In this document: one piece after another, positions 1 to 11,199 of the stretch
Layout: every line of letters starts with the position of its first letter
Position numbering within the stretch: the first letter of the stretch is position 1
NCBI GenBank assembly: GCA_000320545.1
Contig: ADNK01003179.1
Coordinates: 62,501 to 126,500 of the forward strand
DNA: 64,000 bases
Source of the DNA: Bigelowiella natans CCMP2755
Taxonomy: Eukaryota > Cercozoa > Chlorarachniophyceae
Direction of reading: 5' to 3'
Notes under the pieces: generated by a model
The model's input: only the letters and a program-made list of their open reading frames with translations
Told to the model about the DNA's origin: nothing
Databases searched by the model: none
Program-made: the position numbers and the translations under genes

Positions 1-459
1 CAGCGCAAGCTGGACGGAATCACAAGATGCGCCGCCTGCATTGCTACCTACGCTACTAACGAGCAATCATTGTGCACTGCTGGTCTTGCTTGTAGTGTGT
101 GCGGTGTGCAACGCACATCATTAGCAACACTATGAAGTTGATGATGACTAGATGACACAATGTACACATTTAATGTAAGGCAGCAACAAGCGCAATAATG
201 AGTACCGCGATCGTGTATACTTTGCTTATTTGTTGTGCCTAGTCCCTGGCTGTGTTACCTGCTATCTTCATTCATTCTTGAAGATCTCTGCATCGCAGGA
301 CCAAGCGGTACCAGCGTCCGCATTTGAATAATAGATCACATGTAAGACATCATTTTCATACCTCATCTAAGTGCTATCAAGATATGCTGTAATATCGTTC
401 TCATGAACAACGTTGCAAAACCCATGCTACGTACAGTGGCGCTGTCAGGCTATACATCA
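1..459. other. Non-coding region beyond the 3' end of the EFG1-like gene
   Basis: No ORF with credible coding character. The base composition resembles the other 3'-to-3' spacers of this window, with many CATG/TGCA/CTAG-type words. It lies directly downstream of the minus-strand EFG1-like gene and is probably the right part of a convergent spacer cut by the window edge. Confidence 0.4.
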
Positions 460-2549
460 TTAATCTTCTCTCCTTTGCATTTTTTTCTTCTTTTTCTTCC
501 GTTTCCTCTTCTTTATTGTCTTTTCCAGTGCATCATCGGTGGTTAATACGTCATTATCCCCCATTGGAACGTCCGCTTTCTTCCGTTTGTTTGATTTCTT
601 TTTGACATTTTTTCTCTCTTTGGCTGTCATCAGGACCTCCTCGTTTGTTGATGCCTTTGCTTGCTGCTTACGATTGTGATTTCCTTTCACATTTTTGTTC
701 TTGTCAATCCTGCTACCGCTGCTGCTGCTATCACCGAGGACTGCTTCTTCTCCATCGTTATCATCACCACTATAATCATTCTCATCATCTCTAAATTTTG
801 TTTCCGCAGTATTCCGCTGCTTGTTTTTGCTGTTAGCTGAATCTGAGCCGTTGGTTCAACAGGAGCACAGCATTTTATGGTATAAATATCCGTGGAGTAG
901 TAGTATCAAATTATGTGCACGTACATGTCCGTAAGTGATAACATTCGTGCGTGTGTGTGTGTGTGTGTGTGTGTGCGTGTGTGTGCGTGCGTGTGCAGCG
1001 CGTGTGCGAATGTGTGTGCAGTATATATTTTCATGTTTCTATTGCATCAAAAACCTGCCTCGTCCACCTCCTCCTCCTCCTCCTCCTCCTGATCTGAAAC
1101 GAAGAAAGAGTCTCCTTGCGCATCTTCTTCGTCATCGCTATTGCTAGTTTTTCCCGGCCTCTGATTTGTTGCTATAGCGACACCAGTCAACTTTTTGCTT
1201 ACATTATTCCTACTGCTTTCTCGTCGTTCGCTTCCTCCAGAGTCAGCAGTTCCCCCATGTATCATCGTGCGCATCTTATATCTAGATAAAACGACAAATC
1301 AAACAGTAGATAAAACGACAAATCAAACAGTAATGTGCAGTATGATGTATATAGATCTTCGTTGAAGTGTGTGCGTGTGTGTCGTGCGTGCATCGTGCGT
1401 GCATCGTGCGTGCATCGTGCGTATATTTCATCTACATCCGCTTAGCATGCTCCTCGCTGACGCCTCCATTTGGATACAGCGACACGTACTTGTAGCCCTT
1501 AGGATATTTCTGAGGTTTGTTTTACACATCCATATATAAGATAAGATAAGATACAACGTGTGTGTGTGCGTGTGTGTGTTGAAAGAGAAAGAAGAGAGTG
1601 AAAGAAAGAGAAAGAGAGCTTTAGAGTTTATGAGTGTATTCGTTCCGCCCTTGAGGTATGATGCTTCTATCACATGCAATCTTTCAGTGAATGGTTGTAA
1701 GTACAATGATGTATTCAAGATCCCTTTCCAAGACTCCTATCTCCGCCCTTATAAATGCAATAACAAAAATAATACAAGATTTTCGATAAGTGGGTGAGCA
1801 GGTGCAGAATATAGGACCCATAAATTCTAAAGGGGGATAAACATATGTAAACCTCAACTTTCCTTCCTCAATCGTCATTTCTCCGTCTGTTATCATCAGA
1901 AGAATAATCATCTTTCACTGAAATGACCGTCAACACCACCATTCGCACCCCTGTCGAAATAAAAATATATTTGTGTGGAGGATACAATCTGTGTGTTCGA
2001 AACCTGTTGTGTATATTTTAGACAGCTTGTTCCGAGCGCGATTCAAGGCCTTCGTGACTTTCTTTTTTTCTGATAATTTGGAGGGCTCGTTCACATAGAG
2101 AATGCTAAATGTTGGCAATAGCAACCGGCTTCTTGCCCTATCCTCCCTTATCACCCTATTTTTATTTATTCTCCACTCTTTTCCACTAACCTATAAATTT
2201 GAGATAGCGGTATTTCTTGGCATATTTTTTTTCTTTCTCCACCTGAGCACGCTTCTTTTTCGAACTCTCTGCCTGATAATGTATGGTTAGTTCCATCAGA
2301 GTTGTTCTTTAAACTGTCCTGTACGTAAATTTATTTTAAAATGTTTAATGTGTAAGCATCGAACCTCCGCCTTCAAGCGCTCAAGTTCAGGTCTCTTTTT
2401 TTTTTTCAACTCCTCCGGCATCCGCTGTTTGTTTGATCACAATAACCAATGATGATAATAAACTGCTATGTCTCTAAATCAAATAAAAAATATTATACCG
2501 GATTCCGGATCAGCCTTTCGAGGTCCCTAATTTTCTTGGCGAGGCTCAT
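460..2549 (-). CDS. EFG1: EFG1-like nucleolar rRNA-processing protein (multi-exon)
   Basis: EFG1 family proteins are nucleolar factors for 18S rRNA maturation. The minus strand shows the family blocks in order, split by short introns. The N-terminus reads MSLAKKIRDLERLIRN (2549 to about 2500). Next come RMPEELKKKKRPELERLKAEV (about 2420 to 2355), EKEKKYAKKYRYLKFI (about 2260 to 2190), and PSKLSEKKKVTKALNRARNK (about 2090 to 2030). The conserved YPKGYKYVSLYPNGG block lies at about 1510 to 1440. A Glu-run exon (about 1140 to 1050, containing DSFFVSDQ) and a Lys-rich tail ending KKKMQRRED and stop (690 to 460) fit the acidic/basic C-terminus of the family. The blocks are seen directly and the family call rests on them. 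The joins to the last two exons and the start codon are inferred. A stop just after the YVSLY block (about 1432) could end a shorter form. Confidence 0.72.
947..1020. repeat. (TG)n microsatellite in an EFG1-like intron
   Basis: Imperfect GT/GTGTGC dinucleotide tract between the acidic and lysine-rich exons of the EFG1-like gene. Confidence 0.9.
1284..1425. repeat. Two short tandem repeats in an EFG1-like intron
   Basis: A 24-bp unit is perfectly duplicated at 1284-1307 and 1308-1331. About 50 bp further on, the 11-mer GCATCGTGCGT is repeated about four times (1382-1425). Confidence 0.9.
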
Positions 2550-2903
2550 GTTAAGCTTCTCCAAGATGCAGGGTGCAAATCGCAAATAGCAGTTAAATGG
2601 GGGAACCCATCAGGCCGGAACCCATGTCAAAATTATGTCCGAATTCATCCGATTTTGTATAGGCGACAAAGTTTTCTTGCTTTTCTGGAAAAAACAATTT
2701 TTTGGATTCCGAGTTATTTGCGTCATAACGCCGAAATTCTCCGAAGCTGGAAACTCTGCCTTTTTGACTCTCATCCGCCTACATCGCGCACATGCTCATA
2801 CAAGAGCAAACGCCAACTCACAATTGACATTTTCTCTGTCTGTGTGAGCCTAATAAGAGTAGATCCTACCCATGCAATCAGCATCATCGTTGTGTGTGTG
2901 AAC

Positions 2904-3152
2904 ATGGCGAACAAACCTACCCAAAAAAAGCTGTACGGGGTCCCAGCAGAACTCATGCGAAGGGGTGGTAAATCTACGGGTGTATCCAAGTTGTCAAAAT
3001 CCCGGACAAAAACGGCATTAGCAATGCAAAGTGCGGAAATGCAGGAAGTTTCGTGGATGCGAATGCCGAAAGGGTTTGAAACATTCCAGAATGTTCTTCG
3101 CACTTCCGAGAAGTTCGGGTGCAACCGAGAAAAAAGATCATACCCCTTGTAA
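2904..3152 (+). CDS. Possible small protein or first exon, unknown
   Basis: An ATG at 2904 opens an 82-residue basic ORF that starts MANKPTQKKLYGVPAELMRR and ends at TAA 3150-3152. The translation looks protein-like (charged, no low complexity), and its position divergent to the EFG1-like gene fits the local gene arrangement. A GTAAAC donor overlaps the last codons, so this may be the first exon of a longer gene. A good GTGAGT donor at about 3399 hints at a later exon, but I could not join the frames. No family recognised. Low confidence. Confidence 0.25.
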   Translation: MANKPTQKKLYGVPAELMRRGGKSTGVSKLSKSRTKTALAMQSAEMQEVSWMRMPKGFETFQNVLRTSEKFGCNREKRSYPL

Positions 3153-3740
3153 ACAAAATGCCCTGGTATGAAGGACTGATGGAGGAGATTTTCTTTTGTA
3201 ATTCTTCAGACACAATGTTTCTCATTGCATGAGCTCGATGAGGATCAATATATATATATATATTAGGTATTTTATCAATTTCTTTATTTTTTTCCCTTTC
3301 AAAAGGATAAATAATTGAAAATGATGAAGCGAATCTTGTATGAATTTGTTTCGCATCGGTGTTGCAAACCTCACACAAGCTCGAAACCAACCATTGAGGG
3401 TGAGTCAGGATTTAGTCCGATCATTTGGATTAGGCTTGTCATAATCGACTCATTTCACAGATACGACATACATATTAAGGAGAAAATCAGCATAAAGTGC
3501 CAAACTACACTGTGTTTTCCTTTTTTTCGGATGTATTCTGGAACTGAACAATTATTTTCCAGACAATTATGTCTCAGATTATGGAGAAATTCTTAACAAA
3601 AATCAGGACATATTTACTCATATTGAAACAATATAATAAGTTTTCCAAAAATTTTAACGGCATTTCAAATGAGCGATGAGCAGTTGTTGTGATGATAATT
3701 ACATGCGATGAATTCAACGATCCCGCAAGAAAGAAGAAGC
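3153..3740. other. Spacer with no supported gene
   Basis: AT-rich DNA with a short (TA)n at about 3247-3263. Small ORFs on both strands overlap each other and none is convincing. It probably holds introns or UTR of the doubtful ORF to the left and the promoter of the gene at 3826. Confidence 0.4.
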
Positions 3741-3750
3741 ATATAAATAG
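3741..3750 (+). promoter_or_regulatory. TATA-box-like element
   Basis: ATATAAATAG lies about 80 bp upstream of the ATG at 3826, a usual spacing for a core promoter with a short 5' UTR. Confidence 0.45.
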
Positions 3751-3825
3751 AAAGCACGAGCTGGCAGCACGCATTCGCACGCACAATCGAGCATCTTTCG
3801 TCGATCGCCTCTGCATATTAGGGCC

Positions 3826-4377
3826 ATGGACAGAGTAATGTCAGTGCAAGACCTCGTTGTAGGTTCGCCATACTCCCGCGATGTCAGCCCACTCCGAAAG
3901 CGCCTCTTCAAAGCGACAGTGAACAATGATCTAATGATGAGCTCCTCGGCAGAGCACCGAACGCGCATCGGATGCAGATCAAGATTCAGATCTTCCGCCC
4001 CATGTGGAGACTCAGCTATCAATCGATTTATAAGCCTAACATGTTCCGCTGCATCGAATCGCACCAGCACAGTGAAAGATATGAATTACTGCAGGCTGAA
4101 GTACAAACTCTTCAGAAGTCTAAATGTAGTGAAGGATGAGATTCATCACCGAAGATCAAATCCAATCCCTATTCCAACTGAGCTAAAGTCTTCATTCGCT
4201 GGTGGTGATACAGCGAAAAGCTGTGGAGACAAGTTCACCCCTATTGAAAGGAGCGAAGATTCAATCAACGACTTTCAGCCAGTGACCAAAAAAACAATTC
4301 TGCACGAATCGAGAGATGAGTGTTCCGTTAGTCTAAAAGGAGAGGCGGAAGACACTCAATTTGCATTGGAGATATGA
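3826..4377 (+). CDS. Uncharacterised 183-residue protein, single exon
   Basis: Intact ORF from ATG 3826 to TGA 4375-4377. It is rich in Ser, Arg and Lys, has no membrane segment or signal peptide, and shows no domain I recognise, so it is probably largely disordered. Support for a real gene is the combination of a TATA-like box about 80 bp upstream, an ATG start, a 183-codon uninterrupted frame and an AATAAA 26 bp after the stop. A second ATG five codons in (MSVQDLVV) is an alternative start. It lies on the plus strand and converges on the G-beta gene across a palindrome-rich spacer. Function unknown. Confidence 0.5.
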   Translation: MDRVMSVQDLVVGSPYSRDVSPLRKRLFKATVNNDLMMSSSAEHRTRIGCRSRFRSSAPCGDSAINRFISLTCSAASNRTSTVKDMNYCRLKYKLFRSLNVVKDEIHHRRSNPIPIPTELKSSFAGGDTAKSCGDKFTPIERSEDSINDFQPVTKKTILHESRDECSVSLKGEAEDTQFALEI

Positions 4378-4402
4378 TTAGCTACCCTCAATTTACCGTG
4401 AA

Positions 4403-4408
4403 AATAAA
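4403..4408 (+). terminator. AATAAA polyadenylation signal
   Basis: Canonical AATAAA 26 bp after the stop codon of the 183-residue ORF. Confidence 0.5.
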
Positions 4409-4499
4409 GGATTTGTCCACCTCATAGGAAAAACATCATGGAGAGGCGGACAGAGGGAAAAAGATTGTAATTATTCGACATATAGAAACAACGGGATTA

Positions 4500-5260
4500 T
4501 TCTCAGTAGAAAATTGAATTAGCCATCTGGCATCGCACACATTGCTTGAAAAATGTAATCAAGCTAGTCAAAAATGTCAGAAAATGAACTACCAACAAAA
4601 ATTGGATTGATGCACACTAGTTGTGTTTGTGGGTACAGTGGGGTACATGCACACGCGTACAATGCAAAGCTGCTTGATCTACACCTAGACATACACACTG
4701 CATACACACATGTGGCACATACGACACATCATGGCACGTACGCAACCTCTTCTGCAAGCTGGTCCTGCTAGCCTGTCTAGCTTTGCGTGCTGTTGTGCGC
4801 TCTTTATTTAGCTAGCTAGTTAGCTCTGACAGCTCTATGTACGTACACGTACGTACGCTGCTACTGCGATGTGAGATGAATCTAGCGGATGTAAGTAATC
4901 CATCCTAACAATGCATCCATTGTACGTAGTCTTAGTAGCTAGCTGTGGAAACAACGCTATATCGCTAGAACGGCAGCTTGATTGACCGCCCATGCATCGC
5001 AGCGCTTTGTTTGTTGCCTCTGTGTCACATCTAGACATTGCCTGTAGTCGCCTAGCTAGCTAGCTAGCTAGATCGTCTTTCGAATCTGCTGCTACACTGT
5101 AGTGCACGCGACAGCCGCCCGGCAGAAATGCATACCATGCTAGCATGTAGCGATGTGTGAGGTGGGCCTTGTGACAAGATGAATAATTGAATTACATGTG
5201 TGGTGATGATGCGACCACTAACACTAGAACAAATCATCAAACATTTGTTAGCTATGCAAG
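4500..5260. other. Palindrome-rich convergent spacer, island 1
   Basis: Non-coding DNA between two 3' ends. It holds runs of GCTAGCTAGC, GTACGTACAC, CATGCTAGCATG and alternating CA/TG words, and the 10-mer CATCTAGACA at 5028-5037. The same word types recur in the other convergent spacers. Small ORFs here have no coding character. Nothing recognisable lies between 5260 and the end of the G-beta gene. Confidence 0.6.
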
Positions 5261-5563
5261 CGCATCTTCCAGGCTAGCAGGGAAGCTGGGTATTTCGCCG
5301 GCAAAATCATAGCACTCTATCTCCCATCGTACACATTCATAACTGACAATAACGCACACAAGATTCACATGGTTATCAGCAATGTGACGAATCACATCAG
5401 TATCCTTAGTTAATTTTAACTTCAGAAAAAATAATGCAAGGTTTAATGACTTGTTGATTTGTCGTACGACCATGCAACAAACTTGATGCTTATGTAATAC
5501 AAGAGAGGTTCAACAATCGTTCCCTCACGACAACTATAATTTAAATGTTCAGGGTAATTACAA

Positions 5564-6705
5564 TTAAGCCCAAATGCGGAGGTTGGTGTCCCAGCTTCCG
5601 GTACACAGAGCTTTTCCATCTCCTGATACACCGAGGCATGATACACGGTTCTCGTGCATATCCAGAGTCTGAGAAAATTCCAGCAGAATTTTCAGTGTTT
5701 TTCAAAGGGGAAATGTATAAGAAATCATCTACTCTACGCATTGAAGATTTTGCTACGCACCTCTGCCTTCTGACCATTTCCAACATTCCAAACTTGGACG
5801 TGATAATCATCATATCCGGCAAACAGTAGCTTGCCTGTTAATGAGAAATCGACCGATGTTACGCAGCAGAAATCCTTATTGTCGTCGAGGTATTCCTGTA
5901 ATTGCTTGCAGCTTCGAAGGTCAAGCAGACGTGCTCTGGAGTTATCCGAACCAGTCCCGAATGCTTGCCCATCAGGGAAGAAAGCTACCGAATTGATGTC
6001 GCTCTCGTGGCATCCTTCGAAATCCATCACACAAGTTTTCTTCCCTCTATAATCCCAAACCTTCGCTGTCTGGTCACAGGATCCAGTGACAAAGAGATTT
6101 TCATATACGGAGACGCTCATGACGTCTTGCTGTAAAAAAAGAAAGTCAAATGTCAGAATCGTCCAGCATAAGCATTTTAGAGGAAGGGAACTCACAGTAT
6201 GATCTCTGAAAGTCGTCACGGGTCTTTTTGACTCGATATCCCAAAGAATACAACTTCCATCCCCTGAAAATTCGACTTCTCTTCAACCAAAGTATAAAAT
6301 TAATCGAAACAAATTCGTGTACCAGAAGTGGTGACAATCTCGTTGTCAGAGATAAATCTGCAGCAAGATAAATAACCGTCGTGCTCTCTCAACTCTGGCG
6401 GTTTTGCAGCTCTGTCCAAAGGTTCCTTTGACTCATCGACACTGTAGACGGAGCAAATATTGTCAAGTCCCCCACAAGCTACGAACTTGGAAGTTGGCGA
6501 GAATGCGCAAGTCATGACCCAGGAACTCCGAAGCTGTATTTTATTTAAATAGACAAGTCATTAGAATGTCCCTACACTCTCTGTTACAAGCGATTCGTGC
6601 CAATATTACTATGATAGCCTGGAGCTTGTGAGTTGTAAATGCATTCCATATAATGAGCTTTCCGTCCTGTAATTGATGGGATAAAACTTCTTAGCACATC
6701 TACGG

Positions 6706-6780
<75 letters not shown>

Positions 6781-7245
6781 TATATATATTAATGGAGTAA
6801 TCTACCTGTGAAGCGCTAACAAGTCCATTTCCTTGATTTGCCCAATGCATTGCATAAATCTTGCCAAAATGTCCTTCGTAGAGAAGATTGTGAGGGCAAA
6901 AATATTATTCGATTTGAATCGATACTGAAAAGACACAAGTTTAAAAAGCGACACCTTTGAGCATCTTTTGATATTTGATTCCTGGTGCTAGGTTGTTGAA
7001 ACGATCCTTCGATTCCATCGCAAGCCAGTTCTTTTGGCCGCTACAAAATCAGTAGAATTTCAGCAAATTTATTTTGTTCGCTGCACTTTTGGGTTATGAT
7101 GTGCTGCGTTGTATTTATGAAAGTAGGGCCTAAAAATATATTCTCATGCATTTACTACAACTTGTATGATGCTACTTTACCCCTGTTTCCTTAATTCCAT
7201 CAGTTCCTCCTCTAGCTTAGCTATTTGTTTTTTTAGATCCGCCAT
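5564..7245 (-). CDS. GNB: Heterotrimeric G-protein beta subunit (WD40 propeller), multi-exon
   Basis: The beta subunit pairs with G-gamma and binds G-alpha and effectors at the plasma membrane. The minus strand encodes a near-complete G-beta. The coiled-coil N-terminus reads [20 protein letters not shown] (7245 to about 7184). Later blocks are [20 protein letters not shown] (about 6885 to 6810), [15 protein letters not shown] and [20 protein letters not shown] (6515 to 6300), then [34 protein letters not shown] and [15 protein letters not shown] (about 6120 to 5760). The last exon ends [20 protein letters not shown]...LRIWA and stop at 5564-5566. The HESDIN and GYDD blocks are family hallmarks. 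Start and stop codons are clear. About six or seven short introns lie between, one containing a 68-bp TA tract. It faces the transporter gene head to head. Confidence 0.93.
6709..6776. repeat. (TA)n microsatellite in a G-beta intron
   Basis: About 33 TA units without interruption, between the exons encoding the first and second WD repeats. Confidence 0.95.
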
Positions 7246-8171
7246 GTTGTCTTTTTCGTGATGAAGAGACGGGAAATACTTTATCTAGACGTCCGTACAC
7301 CCACTTCACTGCCTTTCGTAACATGAAATTGTCGTAAGTACTAGGCTATTGTGACGAATCACCGACACTGTAAACAACATGACAATAAAAAAATGACTAT
7401 GTAGTTTAAAATCGGCGCATCTAATGGATTCCATTCTTTTTTTTCTTTGTAGAACATATCAGCAACAAATACATTACGATCACCAAGGACTGTTTTATCC
7501 TTGATATGACCTTTATCGATGAATGCTACAGGGGAGGAGGCGGGATGTTGGGATTTGTTGCCTGAATAATTTTATAAGATTTATTTATGCCCAATGGTAG
7601 AACATAGATATTCAAATGCCTCTGGTTATAGTCGTGAGACTAATAATTTTAGCAAACTTTTGATTCAAATATTCCTTTATTTGTCTAAATCAAGGAATTT
7701 TATATCTGGATATTCAATGTCCTCATACAACGGGGGTCCACTGTTTACTTTTTAATTTAATTACTTACGACATCACTTCCATCATGACGGATGGGATAAA
7801 AGGGTCACACACATGCTACCTGTCTCAACCAGAAAAATAACTAAATTGAAACTTCCAATCTAATTTCAGACGATAGAAATTACTTAATTTTTTTTTACGA
7901 CAACAAATATTACATGACGTTATCTATATTATACATTATTTTAGTGTTTCCGACAAACAAAACACCGGCTTCATCTAAAATCATCACAAGATAGAAGTTT
8001 AAGCAACAAATTTAACTATTGCGGTGCTTATATTTTCAGTGTTTTCATGATTTATTCGTAAATTATTGAGAAGAGAGCTATTCGTTTGGCAAATTAGAAA
8101 TAATTCGAAGGAAATAATTTGAAATAGACCATGAGGACTGAAATTATTAAGATGATCAGCTTATAAATCGC
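7246..8171. promoter_or_regulatory. Divergent intergenic region, likely bidirectional promoter
   Basis: About 0.9 kb of AT-rich DNA between the start codons of the G-beta gene (minus) and the transporter gene (plus). No ORF of note. It lacks the GCTAGC and TGCATGC words of the convergent spacers. Promoters of both genes must lie here, but I cannot point to a specific box. Confidence 0.5.
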
Positions 8172-10048
8172 ATGTTGGCAGGAATTTTCCAGAGAGGTGT
8201 CTGGGATCCAGAGACGTTGTGGAGTTTATTATTAGAGATTCGATCACGAACAGTTACGACGACACCGGATAGCCGAAGCAGCCGTTCCAACATGACCAAC
8301 GTCCTCGAGGGTCTTTTGACATCGGTCGGCCAAACGGGGATTATCTTTGCTCTTGGCTTCCTATGTCGGCGTTACAAGATTTTCTTACCCAGACACATGG
8401 AGGGACTAAACAAATTTATCGCAACGATTTCTATTCCTGCATTATTTTTCTTGGGACTGGCCACCTTAAACGCCTCCTCGCTCGACTTCTCCTTGTTCGC
8501 GGCGCTTACCATCTCGAAGACATTGGTATACATTGGAACTTGCATAGTTACATATTCGTTAAGCGCCGATGCGGGTGCTGACCGCTTTGGACTGATCGGA
8601 ATATTCGGGATATTCACTACGCAATCGAATGATATTGCACTTGGTCTTCCAATTGTTGCAGCGTCCTTTGGCGAGGAATATGGAACCTATATCTTCTTGC
8701 TTGCACCCGTACAGCTGTTATTCTTAAATTTGATGTCCCTTATCCTAATGGAGATCACTACTCAAAAGAAGATCGCGCTCGGATCAAGTCAGGGAGCAGA
8801 AATAAATAACAGTTCAATCGCGTGTACCGTGTTCACCAAGCTTCTAAAATCACCCATTGTCATGTCTTGCATCCTTGGCCTCTTCATAAACGTCACAGCC
8901 GGGCCGGAAAACATTCCCTTCTTTTTCAAGGGACTACTTCAGATCCTCTCAAAGACGTATGCAGGTTGTGCATTATTTTCCCTTGGGCTTTCAATCGACC
9001 CTAACGTGAAAGGGGGCAATCCATTGGGGATCGCAGTCTTGGTGTCCACCAAGGTAATTCTTATGCCCATGATCATGGCAATTCTAGCGCGACTCATGAC
9101 CAACAATGAGACTGCTACCCAGTTTGCCTTCATTTATGGGATGTTACCTACCGCTCCAACGGCATACATTTTAGCAGTTGCATATGGGATACAGGAGGCA
9201 CTTCTCTCCACCGCATGTCTCGTGGTTCTCATTTCCTCGCTACCCATGCTTCTGATTGCCGCTGCCGCCCTCAACGCGACGAGTGAATCAGACATGCACA
9301 AGAACAACGAGGTATCAATAGGCATTGCTTACTGGGTCTCATCCCTTTCATTATGTGGCAGCTTTTTCTTCTTGGTTATGATGTTTCTTGCTCGCTCTCA
9401 ACGCCCAATCGTTGGCCCCTGGCGCATTGTCGGCGTCATAGGAGTTATCACTTCCGCTCTCATGGGCGTGCATCTGGCATGTCTAGACTATAGCGGTAAA
9501 GAAATATCCCGTAGCCAAGCAGTCGGTCTGCACCTCTGGGAGACCGGGTTCCAGCTCCTAGTGGGCGCTTATGGGCTTGTACTGTGTGCTACGCTCTACG
9601 CAAGGCTCGTGTACGATGAGGAAACGGTTTTGAAGACGGAAAAGTCCGTTGAAGATTAAGTTCACCCGTGCATGTATGCATGCATTGGTTCCAGCATTTC
9701 TAGTGTATTTTGTGTACATTTGTATTTAATGCGTGCTTCCGGAAATTTATTTGTGACGTCATGTGAAATATTGCTCTCATTGTTTCTGCTGTAAACATTC
9801 CTCTCCCCTCTCAGGTATGGACACATTGCGTCCTGGCTGGGAGTCTTGTTTATATCCCTCATCTTCTGCATCCCTGGGGTGGTGCCGACTTACGAGGATG
9901 TAGATGAAAACGATGCCGATTACACCCAATCGATACTTCACTGCACGACACGGTATTGACTGCCGATGTTCACAAAATTATGCCACCACTGATTCTGCTA
10001 CTGTTTCCTGCTGCTAATACTCAATAGTAATGGTGTTGCTGGTGCTGG

Positions 10049-10083
<35 letters not shown>

Positions 10084-11199
10084 GTGGTGATGCTGCTGGA
10101 AAATTTCAACAAATTGTTACCCCTTGTCTTCCCTTGCCCCCCTTGCTCTCCGATATGACATTTTTTGCTCTCCTCCTCAACTAGGGATCCAGCAGCATTC
10201 CAGGTGATAAAATTCTTATTTCAATTGGCTATCAGCGGGGCAAGTATTTACCTTATTATCAAGTATCAGTACGCTATTTCAGCAGAGCAGGAAAGTGGCC
10301 ATGAGCCTATTCCTGATCAGAAACTAAAGAACGGTGTTCAAAGCAGCACCACCGGCTTTAGAAAGGACGAGAAAGCAGTGAGTCTTTTGTCAGCAGATCA
10401 GCTGAAAGAAGACAGCAGCGAGGTTGTTGCGGTGCAGGCAGAGCCGCATTCAGAGGTCGACGACAAGTTTGAGGATTCCATGATGGAACCCAAGTCCTCC
10501 TCAGCGATAGTAGAGATGAAGGTCCTTGATAGAACAGAAGATGCGGATTACAACTTTGAACCAAAAGCGTCGTCAAACTCGACGCGGTACACACTGATAG
10601 TCTTCTTCCTCGCGTTTGGAGTTGTTCTAGAAACAATTATTTCTATCTCCGAGATGGCCCACGCCTCCTCTGATGCACCAGCTTACTCGCAGGTATGTAC
10701 CAGAGCATGTGGGTGAGGGGAAAATTCTGTTTAATTATGTATCGTTACTCTGTTGTTCCACCTTTCAATGTTTCCGAGCGGTGGGGGGGATTAAGGCCGA
10801 TGGATGCATGCAAATGAGATGTCAGCGCAAATTTTGCTGACGTATAATTTTTTTGGGTCGTACTTGTTGCAGGTGGTATTCGTCTTGTACCTTTGTTTCC
10901 GCATGAGTGTGGGCATATTCATATTTGGATTATGGGCGGGAGAGAAACACATGTTTGCGAGTTTGAAGAAATTCTACGTGAATCTCATTGCCCGGTACCC
11001 ATGGATTGAGCGCACGAGACTTTACCTGCTCTCCCAATTTACCAACCTGGATGTGATGCCTGGGGTGATCCAAAACGTAGCCAACCCAGTTGGAATCAAT
11101 TACTCAAACAACCCATTTGCTGCGGCTCCTGTTACTGAGATCAGGGAAATGCCGAACAGGGTCGGGGCTGTAATGAACAAGCTTGGGGTGTATGCTTAA
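8172..11199 (+). CDS. PIN/GPR155-type polytopic membrane transporter (four exons)
   Basis: Best read as exons 8172-9610, 9815-9952, 10185-10692 and 10873-11199. The first exon carries a PIN-like carrier domain with about ten membrane helices. Markers are IFALGFLCRRYKIFLPRHME, the TTQSNDIALGLPIVAASFGE motif with its conserved QSND, and FIYGMLPTAPTAYILAVAYG. In animals GPR155 (LYCHOS) is a lysosomal cholesterol sensor combining this domain with a GPCR-like bundle. The later exons add further hydrophobic segments (IASWLGVLFISLIFCIPGVV, VIKFLFQLAISGASIYLIIK, VVFVLYLCFRMSVGIFIFGL), fitting that layout. There is no DEP domain at the C-terminus, unlike human GPR155. Family members usually start near the second in-frame ATG (8292, MTNVLEGLL), so 8172 may be too early. 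Reading through the weak donor at 9611 gives a shorter form ending at 9659. Confidence 0.78.
10038..10090. repeat. (TGC/GGT)n microsatellite in a transporter intron
   Basis: CTG triplet run with flanking TGG/TGA triplets, inside the intron between the second and third exons of the PIN/GPR155-like gene. Confidence 0.9.

Noticed and set aside
935-1147. Plus-strand ORF with VCVCVC and poly-Pro runs
   Set aside because: It is a translation of the TG microsatellite and of the reverse side of a Glu-rich exon of the EFG1-like gene.
2655-3124. Long overlapping ORFs on both strands near the EFG1-like start
   Set aside because: The plus-strand frame before 2904 and the minus-strand frame are mutually exclusive and have no homology. 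Only the ATG-initiated part from 2904 was kept, at low confidence.
6584-6850. ORF with an Ile-Tyr repeat
   Set aside because: The IYIY stretch is only the translated TA tract of an intron. Only its start belongs to a G-beta exon.
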